From assembly GCA_964540755.1 (NCBI GenBank), contig CAZIOB010000131.1:1-28659 (forward strand): 28,659 nucleotides of DNA, in the 5' to 3' direction. The translations under genes and the position numbers were made by a program. This document shows positions 7,749-15,319 of this stretch, in pieces. Within the stretch, counting starts at the first letter, position 1, and the number at the start of each line of letters is the position of its first letter. The notes under the pieces are model-generated. The model searched no databases. It worked only from the letters and a program-made list of their open reading frames with translations, and was not told the origin of the DNA. The stretch is from JAAYJR01 sp964540755. GTDB taxonomy: Bacteria; Bacteroidota; Bacteroidia; Bacteroidales; Prolixibacteraceae.

Positions 7749-9375
7749 GAATTTGTGGCAGTTCAGGGAAGCATCCGATGTGTCGCCTGCAGATAAATTT
7801 ATATTGCTGATCCTGATAATGGCAGGCATGATCAGCATAATAAATTTTGCTGAGTGGTGGTTTCGGGGAGAGCATATTGCAAATCTTCCCATGTACGTAA
7901 TTCTCAGTTTTTTCTTTTGGTATGGAATGTTCAGGATCATACTGGTTTGGATGGATTATTTAAGAATCAGCAGGCCCTTCCAGGTACCTGCACCCCGGGA
8001 TAACCTGCGTGTGGCCATATTTACTACAAGTGCCCCCGGCGAGCCGCTGAGCATGTTTGAAAAAACCTTTGAGGCTCTTAATAATATTACTTATCCGCAT
8101 AATACCTATTTGCTGGATGGCACGAATGACCCGGCATTTAAAGCTTTAGCCGTAAAATATGTTATTAAATGGCTGGATATGACAGATGTTCCCGGCGCAA
8201 AGGCAGGAAAGGTTAATGAGGCATTAAAAAGAACTAATGAGGATTTTATACTGATCCTTGACCCTGACCATATAGCCTTCCCGAATATGCTGGATCAGAT
8301 ACTTGGTTTTTTTGAGGATGAAAAAGTTGGTTTTGTCCAGGTTGCCCAGGGATATTATAATCATTACCGCTCTTTTACCGCACGGGGGGCAGCTGAACAA
8401 ACCTATACCTTTTATGGCCCTGCGCAAATGGGATTGTATGGTTACGGCAGCGCGGTTGCTATAGGGGCTAACTGTACTTTCCGCCGCAAAGCTTTGGAAA
8501 GCATAGGAGGGCATGCACAGGGACTGGCAGAAGATTTATTAACAAGCATACGATTACATGCAAAAGGTTGGAAGTCAGTTTATAATCCTGTTATTGTCAA
8601 TCGAGGCCTTGTGCCTGAGGATCTGTCTTCATTTTTCAAGCAACAACTAAAATGGGCAAGAGGTACTTTCGAAATACTTTTCGATGAACTTCCAAAATTG
8701 TTCAGAAGATTATCATTCTGGCAACGAATAGCTTACTTGTCAATCAGTACTTATTATTTTAACGGAACTGCCATGCTGTTTTTCATTATGCTGCCTTTAT
8801 TTTATTTTTTGACAGGAATTATTCCGGGGAAAATGACTTTGATCGAATTTATAATTTATGGTACTCCTGTATTAGTTATTGCAACAATAATTTATGCCTA
8901 TATACAGAAGTTTTTATGTCATCCGGAAACTGAAAGAAAATTTCACTGGCGTGGTATGGTTCTCAAATTTTCGAGCTGGCCGGTTTATTTTTACGGATTA
9001 CTGCTTGCATTGGCAAATAAAAAGATTCCTTATCTGCCTACAGCAAAGAAAGCTCTGACAGGTTCTGTAACGACCTTTGTACGTCCGTTGGTTTTGTATA
9101 TTATAATATTTTTAATCACAGTAACAGCGGTATATATACAAAGACGGTATTATGTTCCTGAAAGTCAGCTGGCTTTCACTGCTGAAAGGGTTTGGGGCAT
9201 GCTGGGATTCGCTTTTATTGCCTTTATTCAGTCAGTTATTGGAATTTTTGCAGCATTGGAGACTATATGGTTAAAAGATGATGAACCATGGAGAAAAATT
9301 AATGTATCCGATATTAATAACGGGCTTTTCCCGAAAACTGGAAAAACAAAAAAATATGAGGACATAAAAATATGA
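7729..9375 (+). CDS. Membrane GT2 polysaccharide synthase (cellulose-synthase-like)
   Basis: This 548-aa processive-type family 2 glycosyltransferase has two N-terminal membrane helices (~24-40, ~54-74). The cytoplasmic GT2 domain spans ~90-320, and about five more helices follow (~335-363, ~371-393, ~415-429, ~452-470, ~487-514). Catalytic landmarks are LLDGT (Asp130), DPDH (Asp178, Asp180), AED (Asp269, at the TED position) and QQLKW (305-309, at the QxxRW position with Lys for Arg). No PilZ domain follows the last helix, so c-di-GMP control in cis is not evident. It should polymerise an exopolysaccharide from a nucleotide sugar and extrude it through the membrane. The acceptor and sugar cannot be stated. 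It overlaps the upstream TPR/barrel gene, and a strong terminator lies 50 bp after its stop. Confidence 0.85.
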   Translation: MKKLRNKNLWQFREASDVSPADKFILLILIMAGMISIINFAEWWFRGEHIANLPMYVILSFFFWYGMFRIILVWMDYLRISRPFQVPAPRDNLRVAIFTTSAPGEPLSMFEKTFEALNNITYPHNTYLLDGTNDPAFKALAVKYVIKWLDMTDVPGAKAGKVNEALKRTNEDFILILDPDHIAFPNMLDQILGFFEDEKVGFVQVAQGYYNHYRSFTARGAAEQTYTFYGPAQMGLYGYGSAVAIGANCTFRRKALESIGGHAQGLAEDLLTSIRLHAKGWKSVYNPVIVNRGLVPEDLSSFFKQQLKWARGTFEILFDELPKLFRRLSFWQRIAYLSISTYYFNGTAMLFFIMLPLFYFLTGIIPGKMTLIEFIIYGTPVLVIATIIYAYIQKFLCHPETERKFHWRGMVLKFSSWPVYFYGLLLALANKKIPYLPTAKKALTGSVTTFVRPLVLYIIIFLITVTAVYIQRRYYVPESQLAFTAERVWGMLGFAFIAFIQSVIGIFAALETIWLKDDEPWRKINVSDINNGLFPKTGKTKKYEDIKI

Positions 9376-9425
9376 ATGTCAATGTTTTAATATAATATTA
9401 ATTTAATAATTTTATTAATTTGTTG

Positions 9426-9448
9426 AAAAGGGCGCAAAGCGCCTTTTT
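9426..9448 (+). terminator. Rho-independent terminator inside the exopolysaccharide locus
   Basis: AAAAGGGCGC pairs with GCGCCTTTTT around an AAA loop (10 bp including one G-U), with the U-tract formed by 9444-9448. It lies between the synthase stop (9375) and the cytidylyltransferase start (9489). It should end most transcripts of the TPR-barrel/GT2 unit, or act as an attenuator for the downstream sugar-nucleotide genes. Confidence 0.75.
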
Positions 9449-9488
9449 AGACCAGACTCATTTTTATGGATAATATTTATTAGAGTAT

Positions 9489-10271
9489 ATGAAAATATTA
9501 ATACTGGCGGGAGGATTCGGAACCCGTATGAGCGAAGAAACAGAATTTAAGCCCAAACCGATGATACCTATTGGCAGCTATCCTGTTTTATGGCATATTA
9601 TGAAGATCTATTCATATTATGGCTTTAATGATTTTGTTATTCTGCTTGGCTATAAAGGTTATATGATCAAGGAGTATTTTGCCAATTACCTTTTGCATCA
9701 AAGCGATGTAACGATTGATATTGCTAAAAATGAAGTTCAGATACTGAATAATAAATCGGAACCGTGGAAAGTTACCCTTATCGATACCGGATTACATACC
9801 ATGACCGGTGGACGAATCCTGAAGGTAAGGGATATTGTCGGTGATGACACTTTCATGCTTACATACGGGGATGGGGTAGGAAATATAAATATAAGAAATT
9901 TAATAAATTTTCACAGATCCCATGGAAAATCGGTCACTATGACCACTGTTCAGCCGGAAGGCAGGTTTGGAGGGGTGGAATTTGATGCAGGTTCCGATAA
10001 GGTTAATTATTTTATTGAAAAACCATTGGGTGACGGCGGCTGGATCAATGCCGGATTTTTTGTATGCGAGCCGAAAGTGTTTGATTATATCACCGAAGGC
10101 GACAAAACTGTATGGGAAAGGTCCCCGTTGGAAAATTTAGCAAAAGATGAAGAGTTGTTTGCATTTAAACATACCGGATTCTGGAAACCTATGGATACTT
10201 TAAGGGATCTTAAACAACTTAACGAAATGTGGAATTCAAATAGTGCATTATGGAAAATATGGAACGACTAA
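9489..10271 (+). CDS. rfbF: Glucose-1-phosphate cytidylyltransferase
   Basis: This 260-aa cytosolic nucleotidyltransferase makes CDP-glucose from CTP and glucose-1-phosphate (EC 2.7.7.33). The N-terminus MKILILAGGFGTRMSEETEF followed by KPKPM is the family's nucleotide-binding signature. TYGDGVGNI (Asp128) is the metal site. GRFGGVEFD, FIEKP, GWINAGFFV, WERSPLENLA and HTGFWKPMDTLRD match RfbF along its whole normal length. The stop lies 22 nt inside the next gene, so it is translated together with the 4,6-dehydratase. This and the next gene commit glucose to CDP-6-deoxysugars, in the same locus as the polymer synthase. Confidence 0.93.
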   Translation: MKILILAGGFGTRMSEETEFKPKPMIPIGSYPVLWHIMKIYSYYGFNDFVILLGYKGYMIKEYFANYLLHQSDVTIDIAKNEVQILNNKSEPWKVTLIDTGLHTMTGGRILKVRDIVGDDTFMLTYGDGVGNINIRNLINFHRSHGKSVTMTTVQPEGRFGGVEFDAGSDKVNYFIEKPLGDGGWINAGFFVCEPKVFDYITEGDKTVWERSPLENLAKDEELFAFKHTGFWKPMDTLRDLKQLNEMWNSNSALWKIWND

Positions 10272-11365
10272 ATTCTTTATTTGGAGGAATATATAAGGAT
10301 AAAAGAGTTCTTGTTACCGGGCATACAGGTTTTAAAGGCTCATGGCTGGCTAAATGGTTGCAGTTAATGGGAGCTGAAGTTTTTGGATATTCTTTAAAGC
10401 CTCCTACAATTCCAAATCATATTTCTTTGTTGAATTTGAATATAAAGTCTGTTGAGGCCGATATTCGTGACCTGAAGAAACTTAGCAATTATATTACTGA
10501 AATCAGGCCTGACATTGTTTTCCATCTTGCTGCCCAGGCTTTGGTAAGAGTTTCATATGCCAATCCCTTTGAAACTTATACTACTAATGTTATTGGCACA
10601 CTCAATTTGTTTGAAGCATGCCGGAACGCAGGTTCTGTAAAAGCAATAATTAATGTCACCAGTGATAAATGTTATGAGAACAGGGAATGGATATGGGGAT
10701 ACAGGGAAAATGACCCAATGGGAGGCTTTGATCCTTACAGTTCTTCTAAAGGCTGTTCTGAACTTCTTACATCTTCTTACCGTAATTCATATTTTAACCT
10801 GAGCGGATTTGGCACTCAGCATCATCTCCTTCTTGCAAGTGCCAGGGCCGGTAATGTCATTGGAGGAGGTGACTGGGCGAAAGACCGCTTAATTCCTGAT
10901 TTGATAAAGGCTGCCTCCGGTAATATGACTGTTACGATTAGAAATCCTGGTGCTACCAGACCATGGCAACATGTATTGGATCCGTTAAGCGGTTATCTGA
11001 TTTTGGGGTGGAAGCTTCTGGAGAGAAAAAAGGAATTTGCCGAAGCCTGGAATTTCGGGCCGGAAAATGAAAACAATTTATCTGTAGAAGAGGTGGTTGA
11101 TCTTTCGAAAAAGTACTGGGACAAATTAGAAGCCAAGTACAGCAAGGGTAATTCAGAACATCATGAAGCAGGATTACTTATGCTTGATTGTTCAAAAGCA
11201 AATAAATTATTAAAATGGAGATCTGTCTGGGGTATTGAGGAGTCGGTTCAGAAAACCATTTCCTGGTATAAAAAGTATTATGAAAATAATAAGGTGATGA
11301 CCAATAAAGATATCCGTGAATATGCTGATGATGCTGTTAAACAAAATTTGATATGGGCAATTTGA
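10250..11365 (+). CDS. rfbG: CDP-glucose 4,6-dehydratase
   Basis: This 371-aa extended SDR enzyme converts CDP-glucose to CDP-4-keto-6-deoxyglucose with tightly bound NAD (EC 4.2.1.45). It has the Rossmann motif TGHTGFKG (Gly24, 27, 30), HLAAQALVRVSY (~92-103), the TSDK segment (137-140), DPYSSSK with the catalytic Tyr163 and Lys167, GNVIGGGDWAKDRLIPD and RPWQHVLDPLSGYL. The last three are hallmark RfbG stretches. It overlaps rfbF by 22 nt and the next SDR by 13 nt. The annotated start MENMERLNS could instead be the Met three codons later. Both fit the overlap. Confidence 0.93.
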   Translation: MENMERLNSLFGGIYKDKRVLVTGHTGFKGSWLAKWLQLMGAEVFGYSLKPPTIPNHISLLNLNIKSVEADIRDLKKLSNYITEIRPDIVFHLAAQALVRVSYANPFETYTTNVIGTLNLFEACRNAGSVKAIINVTSDKCYENREWIWGYRENDPMGGFDPYSSSKGCSELLTSSYRNSYFNLSGFGTQHHLLLASARAGNVIGGGDWAKDRLIPDLIKAASGNMTVTIRNPGATRPWQHVLDPLSGYLILGWKLLERKKEFAEAWNFGPENENNLSVEEVVDLSKKYWDKLEAKYSKGNSEHHEAGLLMLDCSKANKLLKWRSVWGIEESVQKTISWYKKYYENNKVMTNKDIREYADDAVKQNLIWAI

Positions 11366-12252
11366 ATGATAAACGGATTTTAATTACCGGCGGTAATGGC
11401 TACCTGGGTTCTCATTTGACTCAGGCCCTCATGAACGCCGGGGCTAAGGTATATGTAACAGATATGGTTTCAGGTTCAGGCGATAATGAGTATGAATATA
11501 TTGCTGATATACGTGCGCAAAGCTCTCTTAAACAAATTACAGAAGAGGTCAGGCCTCATATTATATATCATCTGGCGGCTGTTTTAAACCGTGAAAGAAG
11601 TTTTGAAAATCATGACAGTGTAATGGAAGTTAATTATTTTGGCACTGTGAGATTATTGCAGGCGCTGCGGAATATTGAATATGAAAATTTTATTTATACA
11701 TCTACAAGTGAAATATATGGTAATAATCCTGCACCATTTAATGAGGAACAGATTCCTGATCCCTGTTCACCGTATTCGCTGAGTAAAATTTTTTCCGAAT
11801 TTGCAATTAAGGCCTTTTCAAGAGTAAACAATAAAAATTATACTATTCTGAGGTTGTTTAATTTTTTTGGCCGGAATATGCCGGATGGGTTTTTTATTTC
11901 TCAGTTAATTTATTCTTTAAGACAAAATATTCCTTTTAATATGACCGGCGGTGAGCAGGTACGTGATTATTTATTTATTGACGATGTTGTTTCGGCCTTG
12001 ATTCTGGGAGCAACTAATAAGAAATCACTGAATGAAGTGTTTAATGTATGCAGTGGCGTTGGAATCACTATGAAAGAAATTGTCGGTGAATTTAAAAACA
12101 GATTCAATAATGAACTTGATGTCAACCTGGGAGCACTGCCATACAGGGAAAATGAGGTTTGGAATATGGTCGGGGACAATAAAAAGATAAAAAAAATGCT
12201 GGGGTTCGAACCCATGTACAGTTTTTCGCAAGCAATTGAATTGCTTCTTTAA
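11353..12252 (+). CDS. NAD-dependent epimerase/dehydratase (extended SDR), probable CDP-4-keto-6-deoxysugar reductase/epimerase
   Basis: This 299-aa extended SDR has ITGGNGYLGSH (Gly13, 16, 19), YHLAAVLNRERSF (~72-84), YTSTSEIYG with the catalytic Ser/Thr around 116-119, SPYSLSK (Tyr141, Lys145) and RDYLFIDDVVSAL. Its coupling to rfbG by a 13-nt overlap suggests it acts on the 4-keto product, by 4-reduction or epimerisation. No ColD/DdhC-type PLP 3-dehydratase gene is present nearby, so a 6-deoxyhexose is more likely than a 3,6-dideoxyhexose (inference). The precise product is unknown. Confidence 0.75.
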   Translation: MGNLNDKRILITGGNGYLGSHLTQALMNAGAKVYVTDMVSGSGDNEYEYIADIRAQSSLKQITEEVRPHIIYHLAAVLNRERSFENHDSVMEVNYFGTVRLLQALRNIEYENFIYTSTSEIYGNNPAPFNEEQIPDPCSPYSLSKIFSEFAIKAFSRVNNKNYTILRLFNFFGRNMPDGFFISQLIYSLRQNIPFNMTGGEQVRDYLFIDDVVSALILGATNKKSLNEVFNVCSGVGITMKEIVGEFKNRFNNELDVNLGALPYRENEVWNMVGDNKKIKKMLGFEPMYSFSQAIELLL

Positions 12253-12284
12253 GAATGGAATTATATTTTGTTAAGATGATAAAA

Positions 12285-12308
12285 AATGATATTGGGCACA
12301 ATATCATT
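12285..12308. repeat. Perfect 10-bp palindromic stem
   Basis: AATGATATTG (12285-12294) and CAATATCATT (12299-12308) flank a GGCA loop in the 76-bp gap between the SDR and the GH26 gene. On the minus strand the stem runs into TTTTTT, a terminator geometry, but the neighbouring genes are on the plus strand. It may act on RNA stability or as a protein site. Confidence 0.5.
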
Positions 12309-12328
12309 CAATTATAAAATTTAGATAA

Positions 12329-13483
12329 ATGAATAAAAATAATTTAAAAAGGATCATATTGACAATAGTAGCTCTTTCGGCAGGTTTTTTGATCATGTTA
12401 GGATTATCATTCCTGGGAAATAAATCAAAAGGCCCACTGGAAAATATTTTTTACCGTACTGGTAAAATGGTGCAAAATATAGAAGAAAAAAACATTTTAT
12501 CAAGACGGGAATATAAAAGGGCGGATGAACTTAAATGGTTCGGGGAATACCAGGACGATTTATCAAAGTTAATGAAGCCGTCAAGAATTCTTTTAGGTGC
12601 TTCGGATCATCATACAAATAAATCTTATGAATCGATACTTGATCTGGAGGATTCTCTTCATACAACTTTTCCATTGGTTCATATTTATACTGCATGGGGA
12701 AGTGGTACGGAATATCAGTTCCCTGAATTGCAGGTTAAAACCATTTTCCGATTAGGCTCGATTCCTGTAATTACGTGGGAGCCATGGCTTAGTGCTTTCG
12801 ACCAAGAAGAATATCCCGGCATACCGGAAGTTGCAGAAAGGGACAAGGGATGCCTAATAGAAATTGCCAGGGGAGTATATGATAAGTATATTAACAACTG
12901 GGCTTTATCTGCAAAAGATATTCAAAAACCAATTTTTTTAAGGGTTGCTCACGAGATGAATGATCCTTACCGGTATCCATGGGGACCGCAAAATAATGAA
13001 CCCGGGGATTTTATTGCAGCATGGAGACATATTCATCATACTTTTTTGAAAAACGGTGCTACCAATGTTATATGGATTTGGAGTCCGCATCAATCTTACG
13101 GCTATTTAAACGAATATTATCCGGGTAACGATTATGTGGATTATGTTGGTTCCGGGGCTTTAAATTATGGAACTGTGGCCACATGGAGCGAATGGTGGAC
13201 GTTTGAGCAGTTATTTGGAAATTATTATGATGACCTTAGTTCATTTAATAAACCTATAATGATTACAGAATTTGGATCTTTAGCCGTTGGGGGCGACCGG
13301 GCTGAATGGTATTTAAATTCTCTGAATGCTGTTAAAAATAAATATGACCTGGTCAGGTCAATTATATTCTATCATATTTCTTCGGATAAAACCGTAACTG
13401 ATAAATCATTGAACTGGTACATCAAAGATGATTCTGAAGTTACAGAGGCTATACGGAATGAAATAAAGGAGTGGGGGTATTAA
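12329..13483 (+). CDS. GH26 glycoside hydrolase, membrane-anchored
   Basis: This 384-aa clan GH-A enzyme has a single N-terminal membrane helix (~9-29, IILTIVALSAGFLIMLGLSF) with no lipobox or clear signal-peptidase site. It is therefore probably anchored on the periplasmic face of the inner membrane. FLRVAHEMN carries the acid/base Glu209, and IMITEFGS the nucleophile Glu314. PVITWEPW, DYVDYVGSGALNYG and WIWSPH match GH26 beta-mannanase/glucanase-like proteins. At the end of an exopolysaccharide locus, its likely job is trimming or processing the polymer in transit, analogous to BcsZ, AlgL or the hydrolase domain of PgaB in other systems. That parallel is inference. The substrate could be a beta-1,4/1,3-linked mannan or glucan. 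Confidence 0.8.
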   Translation: MNKNNLKRIILTIVALSAGFLIMLGLSFLGNKSKGPLENIFYRTGKMVQNIEEKNILSRREYKRADELKWFGEYQDDLSKLMKPSRILLGASDHHTNKSYESILDLEDSLHTTFPLVHIYTAWGSGTEYQFPELQVKTIFRLGSIPVITWEPWLSAFDQEEYPGIPEVAERDKGCLIEIARGVYDKYINNWALSAKDIQKPIFLRVAHEMNDPYRYPWGPQNNEPGDFIAAWRHIHHTFLKNGATNVIWIWSPHQSYGYLNEYYPGNDYVDYVGSGALNYGTVATWSEWWTFEQLFGNYYDDLSSFNKPIMITEFGSLAVGGDRAEWYLNSLNAVKNKYDLVRSIIFYHISSDKTVTDKSLNWYIKDDSEVTEAIRNEIKEWGY

Positions 13484-13649
13484 AAATTTAACAAATTTTA
13501 ACATCTTATTAATTTGTTAGAAATGAATTATATAAATATATAAACATATAAATATATATAAAATATTCTAATTTAATTGAACTTATTGATCCTTTAATCG
13601 TTTATGACTGCGATAGTTCAAATTAATTAAGTTGTTAAAAATTAAAAAA

Positions 13650-14258
13650 ATGAAAACATTTCCAAATTTGAAAAGTGTTGCAATAATTGCTATTGTACTT
13701 ACCACGGTTTTTGCTGTAAGTTGTAGTAAAGACGAAGTTTTTGTTCCGGCTTCCGAACAAAATTATGAGTTAAAATCGGCTGGTAAAGCATTGCCTCCGG
13801 GTGAATCATCTATTGCAGAAATAGCAATAGATGCCGGGTTTAGTGAGCTTGTAGGAGCTTTGTCTTATGTGGACGAAGCGATTGAACCAAGTCCCGGGTT
13901 AGTAAATCTATTCCTTAATGGTACGGATCAGTACACGGTTTTCGCTCCGACTAATGATGCATTTATTGCTCTTTATGGTGCCTTAGGTGTTGGCGGTATT
14001 ACTGATTTACACCCTGAACTTGTTCTTAACGTACTTCTTTATCACGTAACAGAAGGACGTCGTGCTGCAAATAGTGTAGTACCCAAAATGGGAACACGTA
14101 CAATTGAAACACTTCTTGGTGAAACCTTTTTGGTGAACCCGGATCTTTCAATTCAAGCTATTGGAAATACAGCGAATATTGTTCCTGATTTTGCAAACAT
14201 TTCTGCTTCTAATGGAATTATCCATGTGATAGATGCAGTTATTCTACCTATTGAATAG
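13650..14258 (+). CDS. Fasciclin (FAS1) domain lipoprotein
   Basis: This 202-aa protein starts at the ATG at 13650. An upstream in-frame TTG at 13632 adds only a Lys-rich stub and is rejected. The signal peptide ends TTVFAVSC, so Cys25 is the probable lipidation site. A single FAS1 domain covers ~53-202, with YTVFAPTNDAF (95-105, H1 motif), the YH motif (LLYHVTEG, ~129-136) and NGIIHVIDAVILP (188-200, H2 motif). FAS1 proteins mediate surface adhesion or matrix interactions. Its position after the exopolysaccharide genes fits a matrix-associated role, but it looks like its own unit, with a 167-bp gap before it and a strong terminator after it. Confidence 0.88.
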   Translation: MKTFPNLKSVAIIAIVLTTVFAVSCSKDEVFVPASEQNYELKSAGKALPPGESSIAEIAIDAGFSELVGALSYVDEAIEPSPGLVNLFLNGTDQYTVFAPTNDAFIALYGALGVGGITDLHPELVLNVLLYHVTEGRRAANSVVPKMGTRTIETLLGETFLVNPDLSIQAIGNTANIVPDFANISASNGIIHVIDAVILPIE

Positions 14259-14313
14259 TCTGAAATTTATTTTTATCAGGCAATGAGTTAAATTTACAAA
14301 CACCCAGGGAAAA

Positions 14314-14343
14314 GAGGCTGTCTGAAAAGACAGCTTTTTTTTT
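14314..14343 (+). terminator. Strong rho-independent terminator after the fasciclin gene
   Basis: GCTGTCT (14317-14323) pairs with AGACAGC (14328-14334) around GAAA. The stem is extended by A-U and G-U pairs and followed by nine T (14335-14343). It lies 56 bp after the fasciclin stop and cleanly ends that transcript. Confidence 0.88.
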
Positions 14344-14518
14344 GGGGGGCCGTGCATGGTCGAAACAAGGTTTGCCGTGAGAGGTCAGACGAGGCCATAG
14401 TTAATAGAAATACAATGTCATCTTTTATGAATCAGAGTTTCAAATTTTTCAGTAAAAGATATTATCGTGTTTTGGGATTAAACAAGTTTTAAATTATATT
14501 TCGATCATAAATGAAAAA

Positions 14519-15319
14519 ATGATTATGAGCAGAAAACAGTGGTATGAAGAATTGTTTGAGGATTACGGCCGGAAATATGACAATGAAATTTTTACACAGG
14601 GAACAATAGGTGAATGTGATTTTATTGAGAAAGAGATAAACTATAATAAAAATTTAAAGATCTTAGATATTGGCTGTGGTACCGGAAGGCATTCGATCGA
14701 ACTATCCAAACGGGGTTATTCGGTTACAGGTATCGACCTGTCAGAATCACTATTGAAAAGAGCAAGGGAAAAAGCTGAGGAAAACAATCTTCACATAGAC
14801 TTTTTAAGGCACGATGCCCGGGACCTGCCTTTTGAGGGCCGGTTTGATGTCGCGATAATGTTATGCGAGGGTGGTTTCCCTTTAATGGAAACTGATGAAA
14901 TGAACTTTGAAATACTCAGGAATGTCACTAAATCCCTGAAAAATAATTCAAAGCTTATTTTTACAACGCTTAATGGTTTGTTCCCTTTGTTCCATTCCAT
15001 CAATGAATTCCATTCAGCAGAAGATAAAGACGGTAATGCAACATATAATAGTAAAACTTTTGATTTGATGACATTCAGAGATTATAATATAACCACTGTT
15101 AAAGATGATAACGGAGTGGAAAAAGAACTTGAATGTAACGAACGATATTATGTGCCTTGCGAAATAACATGGTTGCTCAAAACATTAGGATTTACCAGAA
15201 TTGATATTTTTGGAGCAAAACTCGGTGCCTTCTCCAGGGAAGATAAACTGACAACGGAGGACTACGAGATGTTGGTTATTGCCAACTTAAAAAATCCAGA
15301 CTTTCAATGTCTTTCATAA
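14519..15319 (+). CDS. Class I SAM-dependent methyltransferase
   Basis: This 266-aa cytosolic methyltransferase has motif I KILDIGCGTGRHS (~47-59), the acidic loop GIDLSESLL (~71-79), a DARDLPF stretch after motif II, and FDVAIMLCEGGF (motif III/IV). The fold is the Methyltransf_11/25 type, and the substrate cannot be deduced. The start could equally be the ATG at 14525 (MSRKQWYEELF). Its last 44 bp overlap the 3' end of the convergent aldolase gene. It is separated from the fasciclin gene by a strong terminator, so it is transcribed independently. Confidence 0.85.
   Translation: MIMSRKQWYEELFEDYGRKYDNEIFTQGTIGECDFIEKEINYNKNLKILDIGCGTGRHSIELSKRGYSVTGIDLSESLLKRAREKAEENNLHIDFLRHDARDLPFEGRFDVAIMLCEGGFPLMETDEMNFEILRNVTKSLKNNSKLIFTTLNGLFPLFHSINEFHSAEDKDGNATYNSKTFDLMTFRDYNITTVKDDNGVEKELECNERYYVPCEITWLLKTLGFTRIDIFGAKLGAFSREDKLTTEDYEMLVIANLKNPDFQCLS

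Noticed and set aside
12285..12308. Plus-strand terminator between the SDR and GH26 genes
   Set aside because: The U-run exists only on the minus strand side. On the plus strand the stem is followed by CAATTATAAAA, so plus-strand termination is not supported.
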